DNA of 64,000 nt from Trogon surrucura (Eukaryota; Chordata; Aves; Trogoniformes; Trogonidae). Below the pieces are notes generated by a model. That model was not told the origin of the DNA. It saw nothing but the letters and a program-made list of their open reading frames with translations, and ran no database searches. Below, one piece after another: positions 12,901 to 23,100 of the stretch (the first letter of the stretch is position 1; every line of letters begins with the position of its first letter). A program made the position numbers and the translations under genes. Location of the stretch: assembly GCA_020746105.1 (NCBI GenBank), contig CM036618.1, positions 18,273,001 to 18,337,000 of the forward strand. The letters are read 5' to 3'.

Positions 12901-15900
12901 GAGCTTTAAAGTCTTTCCCTGGCTGGTTACAGACAAAGTTGAATGATTTGAGTGGATTAATTACCTTTATTTTCTGTAGATAACACTCTTTTTTTTCAGC
13001 AGCAGCAATCTACTGTTGATTCATGCTCAGCTGATACCCAGTGTTTCATACTGTTGATTCATATTCATGCTCAGCTATGCTTTTTCAGTAATGTTACAGG
13101 AATGGGTACTGGTCTGTATTTTCCGTTTTTCTTAGTAGATGTTCTGTACTTTGGACTTCATCTTACCGATTTCAGAACATTGTTCAAATCTGCCAACATC
13201 ATTTTGGATACTGGTGCTCTATCCACGAAGAAAACAATGTCAATCTCGTTCACCCCACCTCCCAGCCCAAAAAAGGAAGGGAGGACAATGTGGAAAAAAC
13301 AAGACTTCTTGGTCTGCCACCCAAGCTAGTAATGAAAGTATAGCACCAGTCCAAAGGCAGTACCTTGCTGAGCAGTTCATGCATCTTCCCACATCTAGAG
13401 CAAATTATGTATAAGATAACCTGAGCCACATGTCTTTTGAAAAGACTTTCTCACCCTGTTGTGATGACCGTATCACCTTGGTTTGCTTTTAGGAATGTTA
13501 ATTGAAGCATTTGAGCATGATTCATTAGTGACAGATCCTCGGAGGAGTTTAAGCTTACATTTTTACTCTCTGAAATTGAAGCTTCATGCTTTTTTCTAGT
13601 ATATATCTTATCTGACTTGCATTGACACAGAAGAAATTTGATTAGTTAATTCATTTGGATTTGTTAGTTCCCGAATGCCTTGCAGGGCAAAATTTGCTTA
13701 AAGTAGTTCAAATCAAATAAAGATTGAAGCCATTTATCAATTTATTAATGAGACATAATTAACTACCAGTTAGTGAAATATACATTCAGAATTAATATTA
13801 GTACTAGAACAGGTGACATTTTCTACGTGTTTAGTGTTCTTTTTGAATAAGCATTTCTAAACACTCTTCTGTAACTAATCCCAGGATGTTTAAAAAGTGC
13901 ATGTGTATGCAGTTACATGCAAATTGCTCCTCTACTCCCAAGGACACGTGGGATACAAAACCACATCTCCTTCTGGAAGCGTGGCCCCTGCTCGTGTGTG
14001 CTGCCCGTGGGAGACGCGGGTGCTCCAGCTCTGCGTGAAGCTGCTGGCTCACGTGCCACTTGGCCAAGCGTGCTGCGAGTTCACGTGGTTGCAGCTGATG
14101 GGGATGAGATATTGCTCCCTGCGTATCGCACGCCACACCGGCAGCCCCCTAGCTGGACGCGGGCTCCTCGGGGTCTACCAGGGAGGATGCTCTGTCTTGG
14201 CGGAGACAGAGGTCCTGATGCTGGCGAGTTGACTTCTGGCAATGTCAGACCAGGTTTTGAGGATGAGCATTTTGCTCTAAGATGCGTCCCTGACTTGTTA
14301 CAAGTTTTCCTGATGCTTTTGTGCTTTCTAGACTGACAGATTCTTTGTTTCAAAATCCTCTTCGAAATTCCCTGGTTAGTGTTTAGTCTGGCCAGTCTTG
14401 CCTTCTTCTTCAGGGTGGTCTATTCTGGGCAAATGCCCTCAAGTAGTTCTGTGTATCAACACGTGTGTGCCTGCACCCTACCCTGGCCCCATGTTCTCAT
14501 CTTAATGGCCGTTGTTAGCAAAGCCCTTTGGCAAGTGGAGGACCTCATCAGATAAAACTTACCGCATCTCACTGGCATAAACTATGTTAGCAAAATACAC
14601 TTTTGATCGTTCCCTATTCAGATCCTGTCTTTTTACCTTCTGCTCTTCAACATTGACTGTATCATTTGGTCTCGGCTGTCTTTTGTATATATGCAACTTG
14701 TAGCAAAATAGATTAGTAGTGAATATTTCAGCCCTCTGTATCGTTAGCTTGTCATCTTCTTTGAGTAATAGACGTGCATTTTTTTCTCTTACTTGCTGTG
14801 TGTTTATAAAACCTTTGTATGTATTGGTGTCTATGGCCCTTTTTAGTTAAAACTCATTTTTATGTGCTAGCCTTAGATTTGTGTTCATGAGTGCTTGTGC
14901 TGTTTATTTTTGCTTCATGGTAGTGTGTATCTGTTTCCATATTTCCTATTGCTTTTTGGTTTTCAGATCATTAAAGACATTTAAGAACTCTTGATGAAGC
15001 CATATCAGGACCTTACCATGTTTCCTATCATTCTTCCACATCATGATGGTTTGTCATTGTCTCCTTTAATGTTGTCTTCTAGAAACTACTTTTCTTGGTT
15101 TCCTTTCTCCCGTATTCCTTCTAGAATTCCTTACTGTAGGACCTTTCCTAATAATTCAGTGTCTCGGTTTTTAAATAGCAGAGTTCCACATTCTACTTAT
15201 TTGATATTCTCACATCCCCAGAGCCATTAATTAAAATTTCATTGTCATGCTCACCAAGTTGTCCTACACAGACACATTTTCAGCTGTAGTCTCTCTGTTA
15301 CTCAATGCTGAAGGGTAGTTGTTGCTTTTCCCCTTCTCTTACACATTTTTCGTAAAATGAAAGCAGCTTATATCTGACTCATCGCCGGACTTTTTGAGGT
15401 GGTCTGTGCCTTCCAGTGTAGCTTTTAAAACACATTCTTGGATGGCTCGAGATCCTCTATTGAGAGCAACGCCTGTCTTTGGATGCCCGTGTATCACTTC
15501 ATTATAAATAAGTACCGTATGTGATGGCACTAAACATAGGTTAGCACTGAGAGATTAAACTGGGAGCTGTGAATAGTGTTTTTTTGCAAGTCATAATACA
15601 GTGGTAGCATATTTAATAATAGTAAACTGCAGTTGCATTGCAAATGATGTGTTAGAGATGAAACTGCTAATAGTATAAATGACAACTGGGAAGGTTATTG
15701 GTGACTTGTCTCACGTTATTTGTCTTCAATTGTCTTTGACTTGCTAGAGTGTGCTATGAGCGAGCCACCTTCAGCCCAACGATCCAAACCTTCATCCTTT
15801 CTGCCATCTGGCATGGGGTTTACCCAGGATATTATTTAACATTTTTAACAGGAGTACTAATGACACTAGCAGCACGAGCTGTAAGTACCAACCAAATATC

Positions 15901-18900
15901 TTAGAAGTTTTGTAAAAGAAAAATGATCATGTTCTGTAGTCCAAAGATGTGCCTTACAGTTGATACCTCATGAAGTTCAATAAGGACAAGTGTAGAGTCC
16001 GGCATCTGGAGAGGAATAACACCAGGCACCAGTACAGATTAGGGGATATCCTACTGGAAAGCAGCCCCATGGAGAAAGACCTTGAAGTCCTAGAGGACAG
16101 CAAGTTGTCCATGGGACAGCAGTGTGCCCTTGTGGCCAAGAGGGCCAATGGGATCCTGGGGTGCATTAAGAAAAGTGTGTCCAGCAAGTCTAGGGAGGTT
16201 CTCCTCCCCCTCTACTCTGCCCTGGTGAGACCACACCTGGAATGCTGTGTCCAGGTTTGGGCTCCCCAATTCAAGAGAGGCAGGGACCTACTGGAGAGAG
16301 TCCAATGGAGAGCTACGAGGATGATTAAGGGACTTGAACATCTCTCCTGTGAAGAGAGACTGAGAGAACTGGGGCTGTTTAGGCATGAAAGGAGACGGCT
16401 GAGAGGGGACCTTATTAACATATGTAAATATCTGAGGGGTGGGTGTCAACAGGAAGGAGACAATCTCTTCTCAGTGGTGCCCAGCATTAGAATAAGAAAT
16501 AATGGGTTTAAGTTAGAACATAGGAAGTTCCACCTCAACATGAGGAGAAACTTCTTTACTGTGAGGGTGACAGAGCACTGGCACAGGCTGCCCAGAGAGG
16601 TTGTGGAGTCTCCTTCTCTGGAGACTTTCAAAACCCACCTGGACACATTCCTGTGTGGCTGCCCCAGGGGATCTTGCTCGGGCAAGGGGGTTGGACTAGA
16701 TGATCTCTAGAGATCCCTTCCAACCCCTGACATTCTGTGATTCTATGATACACAGTCAGTCTGATAATGGTGTTTACTTTTTTTTAGTTATTAGAGCAAT
16801 GGGAATGGTTAATTATAAGGAGGAGTTCATTGGTGGAAACAAGCAAAACTTTACAGAGCCTATAACGTTGTTGTAGCATATCTTTTGTGGAAGCTCTTCC
16901 TCTGTATTAACTGATCATGTATTATTACACCATGCTCAACAGAATGATGTTATCTAAGACAATTTTGAAAAAACTCTGATAATAAAAAAGTTGCTGATGA
17001 TGAGCGAGCTTAAAATTTGGGGTCAATGCTATATATTTATACAGTCTGCCACCTCCCTAATTTCTGTCCAGTACTGTTGTAAAGATGGTAACTAAGGAAC
17101 ACTCCCCCTCAACCAGCAGATAAAAATCTCTAGTGCAGTTACCGTTCAAAATTGGCCAGCCAGCAGCACAGTCCCATTAATAAGCTTTTGTAGTTATGAT
17201 TCAGAAGCAAATTGAACCAGCAAATCTGCCAAGAAATCTCTCCCAGTTGTGCTTGAGAAAACTGCTTAAGAACAGAAACAAGTTTAGCAGTTCCTCAAGG
17301 AGAAAGATGAAGAAACAAATTAAATGTCAGCTCCCCAGCAGCGTAACGTACCACTTTTCTCTTGCAAGAATCAGGAGAATGAGAAATGAAGCAGAGTACT
17401 CTTTGTTCCTATAATAGCTAGGGGAGGGTGGTACTTCAGATTTAGATTGCTACTAACAATCTAAATGCTCCTCTTTCTTCACAAAGATGTGGGTATATTG
17501 CCCTTTTTTGACAGAACCAGACCCCTTTCTTGACAATAGGTGTAGCTCCCTTCTCCTTTCCACACTCTATCACAGTGAACTTTTGACATTTATCAGCCAG
17601 GGGCTGGTGCAAAAGCCAAGGTTCAGGGGCAATTCACAGGTATAAGTTGTTGTGTTCTCTCAGTGAGGTGAGTCCAGTAAATCTGAGTGCTCATGCACTT
17701 TGTCCTGGGCTTCATTAGGAAGCTGCGTTGTATTCACATGCATCAATCAACAGGCTATTAAATAAAAATATTTTGAATTTCCGTATTAACCAGTACTTAA
17801 TATTAATGAATACGTTATGTTAGAAGTACTCCAGTGTGTTTATTATTTAACTCTGCTAGCATTTAACTGCAAAGTTTGACAGCTCTGGTCCACACTTTCT
17901 TCTCCTGTCATGCCTAAGCGTGTATTCAACTTGTTTTACTCCCTTTAACCATTACACTTACATTACACATTACATTTTGTAATCAGGTGATTACTATGGG
18001 CAATTATAGATTTATCTTAAAACTTGTCCTTCAAGTCCTAAAGTACTAGACTTTTCTACAAGAAATGCTGTGAAACTTCATCTAGGTTTTACAGAACTCA
18101 GGAACAAGTAATTACGTGTGACCATAGGAGAAAACTGGGTGGAGATGGCAGGATGAAGGGTATGTGCCTAGAATTACCTGTTTTACTTAAACTAAAGGCT
18201 GTGTGGGAATGTGGCATCTGCAGGGGAATTTGGATAAGAAAGACAAGCATGGTGAAAAAATGTTTTTAATGTAAAGAATAAAATCAACAGGAGGATGTGT
18301 TCTTTAGAACTGGGAGTTCTTTAGAAACTGAGGGTTGAAGAAGCTCCTCTGTGTACTTGGGTGTGCAGCTTCTCACAGAGGACTTACCTCAGTGCAGAAG
18401 ACTGGAAGGTGGCAACTGTGAGATCAGACTATACCAAGGCTGAATTGAGCCCATCTTGGTTTGTCTGATTTTTTATGTATTCTGATTTATACCCTACTTG
18501 TTCTAAAATACATCTTACTAGCAAGTATGTGAAAATGGCTTAACATGGTTTCAGCAGAAGCATTCTGGCTTTCATCTACTCCAACACTCCGTATGTACAG
18601 AATGGCAGGATAGAACAGAACAGAGTCTGCCTCATCCAGACAAGCAGTCCAAATTTGCATTGGATTTAGGGAGGGGATACATTTACTTAAATTCTACTTA
18701 AATTAATAAATACTTAAATTCCTGTGCTGGATGAAACACACTATCCTAAAAGGCAGGGTGTTAGATCTGACTCCTAATTAAGTTGATGGGCATTTTGAAT
18801 AGTTCAAAGGTTCTTGACCAAACTGTAACATTTAAATTCATCCTATGAATTTTGTGAAAATGTAACAAGCTCTGTATGTTATGACAGCTCTCTAAGTTTA

Positions 18901-19861
18901 TTCCCAAGCTAATTTACCGTTACCTGCTTTTTCAGATAAGAAACAATATCAGGCACTATTTTGTTGAATCTCCTGCTGTTAAACTATGTTATGATATTGT
19001 AACATGGATGGCAACTCAAGTAGCAATAAGTTACACAGTCGTGCCGTTTGTACTGCTCTCTGTAAAACCCTCTTTCACCTTTTACAGGTAAGCACACTCC
19101 ACCTCTCTCCTTTTCTTGAACTTTTATTCAAAGTATTTTCTGTGCCATAACACTTCTGAAGCTATTTTAGTGATAATTGTAACACTGATTTGTTAGCTGA
19201 GCGAACTGCATTTCTGTTCTAGTGCTCAGACATAGTGTGCATTGTGTCTGAGAAACTATGAAGTGCTCTTGTTTTCCTATCGTCGTAGACGTATTTTTCC
19301 TGGAGCAGGAAAAACACCCAACCAAAAACAAAACCAGAGGGTACCTCTGAGATTACTACACGGACTTGAACTATTTTATAGCGAGACTAGAGAATGACTT
19401 CCTAAAAGTAACTTATGAAACGAAGTTGAAAGCAGACTACTCTTCACTTTACATCTCTGTTACAGCACTGAGCACTGCGAAGGAAAACTTAATTTCTGAT
19501 TATTACTTTTCTTAAAGGAAATATTAATGTCTTCCTGTCTTACATGCAAAGTACTGTATGTAGGTTTTGACAGTTTATTCCTTAAGCATCTTGTAAGAGT
19601 GGTCAGAGTTTTATTGAAATTTTTTGTTTGTTTTTTAGCTCCTGCTATTTCTGTCTTCATATTGCCAGCATCCTGGTGTTGTTGGTATTTCCACTGAAAA
19701 GAACTCAGAAAGGAAGTAAAAAGCATGAAAACGTCCAGCCTGTGTGGTCCAAAAAACTAGAAGAAGAAAATCTTTTGCAAAAGAACAATTATTCCACAAC
19801 AAATAATAGTTTCAGTCAGAAACAAGAAATAACCTGCAGATATCAAGCATTAAAGCAGTGA
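727..19861 (+). CDS. MBOAT2: MBOAT2, 3' half of gene (seven coding exons to stop)
   Basis: The seven exons (727-910, 7352-7544, 10487-10590, 10937-11001, 15748-15880, 18936-19087, 19639-19861) total 1054 bases. They join in one frame to about 350 residues ending in TGA. Known role of the family: an ER multi-pass acyltransferase that moves an acyl group, preferably oleoyl, from acyl-CoA to lysophosphatidylethanolamine and other lysophospholipids (Lands cycle). MBOAT1 and MBOAT2 have also been reported to limit ferroptosis through monounsaturated PE. Sequence support is the near-identity to remembered human MBOAT2, including [15 protein letters not shown], the FLDNWN segment with the conserved Asn, and [12 protein letters not shown] with the conserved His. 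About 169 N-terminal residues are missing because their exons lie left of the window. MBOAT1 is the nearest alternative, but the match through the C-terminal tail and the KIDINS220 neighbour favour MBOAT2. Confidence 0.95.
4264..4402. repeat. A/C-rich low-complexity tract
   Basis: Nearly only A and C on the + strand, as runs of A alternating with runs of C (AAACCC-like units), for about 140 bases. It lies about 115 bases left of an antisense CR1 fragment. It looks like a degenerated simple repeat. The open frame across it is a composition artefact. Confidence 0.7.
4519..4745 (-). mobile_element. CR1 LINE fragment, 3' end, antisense
   Basis: Read on the + strand it begins CATAGAATCATGGAACGGCT, the reverse complement of the CR1 3' terminus. 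It continues through the usual CR1 3' region (the phrase for 'ccccctgccatgggcggggac' and 'ctgggcagccggttcca' is recognisable). It is a truncated non-LTR retrotransposon tail with no open reading frame of its own. Confidence 0.88.
5335..5425 (-). mobile_element. CR1 LINE 3' end, very short, antisense
   Basis: Only about 90 bases of the CR1 3' end remain, starting ACAGAATCATAGGGTGGTTT and ending at CACTAGA. The sequence is close to the family consensus, so it is probably a severely 5'-truncated insertion rather than a very old one. Confidence 0.85.
7352..7544 (+). CDS. MBOAT2: MBOAT2 exon B
   Basis: After acceptor TTTTCAG the exon reads in phase 0 as [20 protein letters not shown] and on through [12 protein letters not shown]. 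It ends in YYFAWTL plus one base (G) before donor GTAAGT. It contains a hydrophobic membrane segment ([14 protein letters not shown]) and the MBOAT signature [13 protein letters not shown]. The single leftover base completes an Ala codon with the next exon. Confidence 0.96.
7545..10486 (+). other. MBOAT2: MBOAT2 intron
   Basis: The intron runs from donor GTAAGT to acceptor TTGCAG. It has homopolymer A and T tracts (about 7561-7578, 7899-7910, 8220-8233) and a short (TA)n run near 10374-10388. No CR1 or gene is seen. The stretch 9480-10160 is less AT-rich, with scattered CpG (see findings). Confidence 0.82.
10374..10388. repeat. short (TA)n microsatellite
   Basis: A run of about seven TA units in intron DNA, about 100 bases before a coding exon. 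Confidence 0.75.
10487..10590 (+). CDS. MBOAT2: MBOAT2 exon C
   Basis: The first two bases (CA) complete the Ala codon. The exon then reads [18 protein letters not shown] and [15 protein letters not shown], ending on a whole Glu codon. This is the cytosolic segment just before the catalytic Asn region. The donor is GTTTGT, weaker than its neighbours, but the frame and the protein match leave little doubt. Confidence 0.96.
10591..10936 (+). other. MBOAT2: MBOAT2 intron, short
   Basis: A 346-base intron between donor GTTTGT and acceptor CACAG. Nothing else is recognised in it. Confidence 0.9.
10937..11001 (+). CDS. MBOAT2: MBOAT2 exon D, catalytic Asn segment
   Basis: A 65-base exon encoding [20 protein letters not shown] and a Lys, plus two bases of an Arg codon. 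The Asn residues in DNWN include the conserved MBOAT-family Asn of the active-site tunnel. Human has [13 protein letters not shown] here, so the first residue differs (Phe for Met). The donor is GTATTT. Confidence 0.96.
11002..15747 (+). other. MBOAT2: MBOAT2 intron
   Basis: A 4.7-kb intron ending in acceptor TTGCTAG. It contains a partial direct duplication (about 13010-13078) and a distinctly GC-rich, CpG-bearing patch (about 13930-14240), both described in the findings. No CR1 or other interspersed repeat is recognised. Confidence 0.82.
13010..13078. repeat. imperfect direct duplication
   Basis: The phrase TACTGTTGATTCAT is followed by GCTCAGCT and occurs twice. The second copy has a few extra bases (ATTCAT) before GCTCAGCT. 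The copies start near 13010 and 13049, which suggests a local tandem duplication of about 39 bases that has since drifted. Confidence 0.65.
15748..15880 (+). CDS. MBOAT2: MBOAT2 exon E, catalytic His segment
   Basis: The first base completes the split Arg codon. The exon then reads [32 protein letters not shown] and a hydrophobic run ending in TLAARA. The His in [11 protein letters not shown] is the invariant MBOAT catalytic His. The donor is GTAAGT after a whole Ala codon. Residues differ little from human (ERATF for ERTSF). Confidence 0.97.
15881..18935 (+). other. MBOAT2: MBOAT2 intron
   Basis: The intron runs from donor GTAAGT to acceptor TTTTTCAG. Near its left end it holds a sense-strand CR1 with an open ORF2 3' end (15968-16750). 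The remainder (16751-18935) is ordinary AT-rich intron with no other recognised element. Confidence 0.85.
15968..16750 (+). mobile_element. CR1 LINE, 3' part, sense, with open ORF2 C-terminus
   Basis: A 5'-truncated CR1 on the + strand. An uninterrupted frame at 15970-16710 (246 residues) matches the C-terminal region of CR1 ORF2. Recognisable phrases are [42 protein letters not shown] and the terminal GLDDL. It is followed by the short CR1 3' UTR and the terminal CATTCTGTGATTCTATGATA. The reverse transcriptase core is absent, so it cannot move itself. The intact frame suggests a fairly young copy. It is the only clear sense-strand CR1 inside a gene in this window. Confidence 0.92.
18936..19087 (+). 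CDS. MBOAT2: MBOAT2 exon F
   Basis: A 152-base exon after TTTTTCAG, reading [20 protein letters not shown] then [20 protein letters not shown] and [10 protein letters not shown], plus two bases of Ser. It carries a membrane segment ([18 protein letters not shown]). Human has MRNNFRHYFIEPSQLKLFYD at the start, so this stretch is moderately diverged and the membrane segment is conserved. The donor is GTAAGC. Confidence 0.96.
19088..19638 (+). other. MBOAT2: MBOAT2 last intron
   Basis: A 551-base intron ending in a T-rich tract and TTTTTTAG. Nothing else is seen in it. Confidence 0.9.
19639..19861 (+). CDS. MBOAT2: MBOAT2 last coding exon with stop
   Basis: The first base finishes the Ser codon. 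The exon then reads [20 protein letters not shown] (last membrane segment) and a polar cytosolic tail of about 50 residues ending QALKQ and TGA at 19859-19861. The tail is less conserved than the core (human ends SSLKQ) but has the same length class and the shared STTNN motif, which supports MBOAT2 over MBOAT1. Confidence 0.95.
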
Positions 19862-20178
19862 TTGAGAAAATACTATGATGAATATATTTTGTATGTTTTC
19901 AGAAACCCATTTTTAGCACCTTTTAAAGGGGTTTGTATTTGTTTGCAAAGATGTTTAGTAAGCAATGAATGCATTACCTAGGAAAATCACATTCAATAGC
20001 AAGACTGGAAACAAAACAAATTAACCCCTCCCATGCCATGTCCCTGTGGGTCACGCCTTATATGAAGATATTACCATTATTTCAATGGGCACTCAGGACT
20101 TGCAACGTATGTCCACAGGGTCATATGTGTGCCCTTTGCTGAATGTACGTTGTGTATCCCAAGGCACTGCTGGGGTGG

Positions 20179-20184
20179 AATAAA
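20179..20184 (+). terminator. candidate MBOAT2 polyadenylation signal
   Basis: AATAAA about 320 bases after the MBOAT2 stop, the first canonical signal downstream. Others lie at 20642-20647, 21815-21820 and 25513-25518, so a longer 3' UTR is just as possible. Confidence 0.35.
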
Positions 20185-23100
20185 ATTGCGTCAGTCTAGG
20201 ATTAACAAATGGAAATTAATTTTTCCAAGTGAATGACTTGCCTTAAACCCTCTATTTACTGAAATATTGTTTCTAAGTGGGTGTTTTCAAGTTTGATTTT
20301 ATGTGGAAAGCATATTTCAAATATATAGTACTATATGCTATAAAGAAGGTAAAAATGGGAAATGCAAAGTCATTAGAAGGATCTTGAGTCTTTAAAAGGG
20401 AATTGCAATAAGCATCTCAGTATTTGGAGGGTTTTCTTAAAGTATCTCAATTACAGTACATTACAGAACTGTAGACATTACTGATGCCAAATTATAGTTA
20501 GGTTTCTTTCATAAAGAGTATAATTACACGTAACCCTTCTGAACGAATTTTAAAAAAAAAATAAGCCACTTGAATTTTCACCTTTTCCAGGGCTTGATAG
20601 CTCTAATCTAGGTTTCTTTTACTTTTAAAGTACCTAAAACCAATAAAACACTGCCAAGTGGTCTGTGCAGCTAGAGAAGGAAAGGCAGCCATAGGACACA
20701 GAAGACAACGTGCAAGCACCCGGACTTCAATGAAAGTGTGATTTTTATCCTTAAATGCCAGAAATACTTGTTCTAGAATAGAACTGTTTTGCAAAAGAAT
20801 ATTTTTAATACTTAAAGTTATATTGAATTTTCAGGCGTACAGCTGGTGATGCTTTCAGTATAAAGTAGCAAAATTGCCTTGAGCTCTAGTGCACAGGTAG
20901 TCAAACATGAAATTACTGTATGCTTGATAATTGATGGCCCTTTATCCAAAGAAGTAATGAATTTGAGGAAAAGCTTTTTCTCTACATTAGAATTTCAGAT
21001 GCGAAGTTCACATCATGTTTCTGGGTAACATAATGGAAGAAAGAAATCCTTCAGAATATCTGACTTAGTGAATCATGCAAGTGTGCCAAGGGAATAATGC
21101 AGTGGTTATATCTATTCCAGACCATTTATTGTGATGATGGTCCCTGCTAGAGTACTACTGTTAAAGGGCTACATTTTAATTGCTTATATTCTGTATTTTC
21201 ATATATTTTTTTAAGTAAACACAAACTGTTTATCCACATGGGTTTTTTTTTTTTTTTAGCTTTAAAACTGACAAAAAGATACAACCAGAGAAAAATAATG
21301 TTGATTTATAACTTGCAGGATGAATGAGAAAAATTTTGTCATTATATTTTGAACCTTAAATTTTTCATCAAATACCTGACACTAGTGGGGTGAATGTTCT
21401 TAGTACCAGAAGAGCAGTGATGTTCCTCGGCTTTGGGGATGCAAAAATAGTCACAGTATTTCTGGCTCACTTGCTGAAGAACTGGATCCTAAGTCAGGTC
21501 AGAGTTGCTTTCTTGCTGTGACGGTTCTGTGTCTGTTTGGGTGATCAGGGATGTTCGTTGCTCAGTGACAGCTCCTATTTTATCCTCAAGATAAAATAAT
21601 CTGACTTATAAATCCTTACTTGGATTAGCCAGGTAGACCTCTCTTTACATGGGATCGTGGTTGTCATACACCTCTTTGAAATGACATTACGGTTTTCTTC
21701 CTGTTATTTTTAAGTAAGGACACACTAGTTTCTTTATGTTTGATTATCTTTATTAGATACGGAATCAGGAAAGATGTTTTTGCTCTTTCTGTTCTTGAAG
21801 GGACATTTGCATAAAATAAATTAGAATTGCACATTTCTGGGTGGGTGAGTAGAATTAGGGTTGATTCTTTCAGCATTCGTTGCTGTTGAACTTAAATTCC
21901 TCTTGTTGGTGCATCTACATATCTACCCAAACAAGCACTTTGGGATGCCAGTACAACATCTAATGTGCCATTTTTCATGTTCTGGTACTCTTGCTTTCTT
22001 GTTCTGGCATGCGTGCCCACACGTGAGCTGGAGGCTTACTATTTCTGCATTACGAAATACGAGAACAGTTGTAAGCACTCCCAGAAGATAAGGTTTAGGA
22101 TGGTGAACACTGGTACTTGAGCATGAGTGAGTTCACAGGTACAGTTTTGTTCAGAACTTTTGTACGTACAGGGAAGTTGAGAACAGCTAAGAAAATAGAG
22201 ACGTGCTTTGCATGGGCACAAGTGGCAAGATACTGGTTTCAGAATTGGACGTGACTGTGTCTGTGTGCAATACAATGAATTTTTTCTTCAGGATTTGAAC
22301 TCCATCAAAAATTTCTACACAAAAAAAAAGATGAAATTTATTTTTAAGTGTAGTGTCCTAGAATTTCCCCTCTAGGTGTCATTTTGAACCAAAATCTGCT
22401 GTTTGTGCAAATGAATTCTCTTGGGGACTATGGAAGGAGGCTTTTTGTTTTAACAGCCGCTCTCTGATTTTAGTCAGACTGGAGTTTTGTTGTTGCTTTT
22501 CCTCTGCTTTACTGGTTTTCTGCCTTGCTATCTCACTGGGTCTGTTTTATCCATTCGATCAGTAAGTCAACAGCACCTGGCCCCAATGCTGCAAGTAATT
22601 TTTAGCTTTTACACACGTCATTTTATATTACTGAATTTGAAAGGATGGCAGTGATTTACTATTGCTCTTGCTGAGAAAAACAGTAGAAAGTAAATTTGCT
22701 AGAAATGTATTGGGCATGAAGTAAACACAGTTTTAAGTATTCTTTCACTTATTAACTAATGTATATTCAAAAGGTGAAGGTGTTTTCTGTACTGCAGATC
22801 AGCACACTATGAAAAGTAAATACAACATATCATTCATAATTCTATGGTGCTTTGCAGATATTTGCCTATTGCGAACAATTCATTCGAGCACCTGAGTTAA
22901 GTAGTAAACGTAGTCACCCTGATAGTAACTATTTGTGTGCTTAACTTTTTTTAACCTTTATGATTCTCTATTAATGACGGAAAGATAGATTATATATTTA
23001 AATAATACTTTCAGTGGTGCCTACTCCTCTTGTAATTGGGAAGGCTTTGTTAGCTTTACAGTTACAGATATGCCCTTCTTCAGGAAACTTATTCCTCCAT

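Noticed and set aside
13831-14353. Overlapping frames of 90-139 residues on both strands as coding genes
   Set aside because: They overlap each other in several frames and result from the GC-rich patch. No start context, splice pattern or family match.
15970-16710. 246-residue open frame as a host gene
   Set aside because: It is the C-terminal part of CR1 ORF2 followed by a CR1 3' end.
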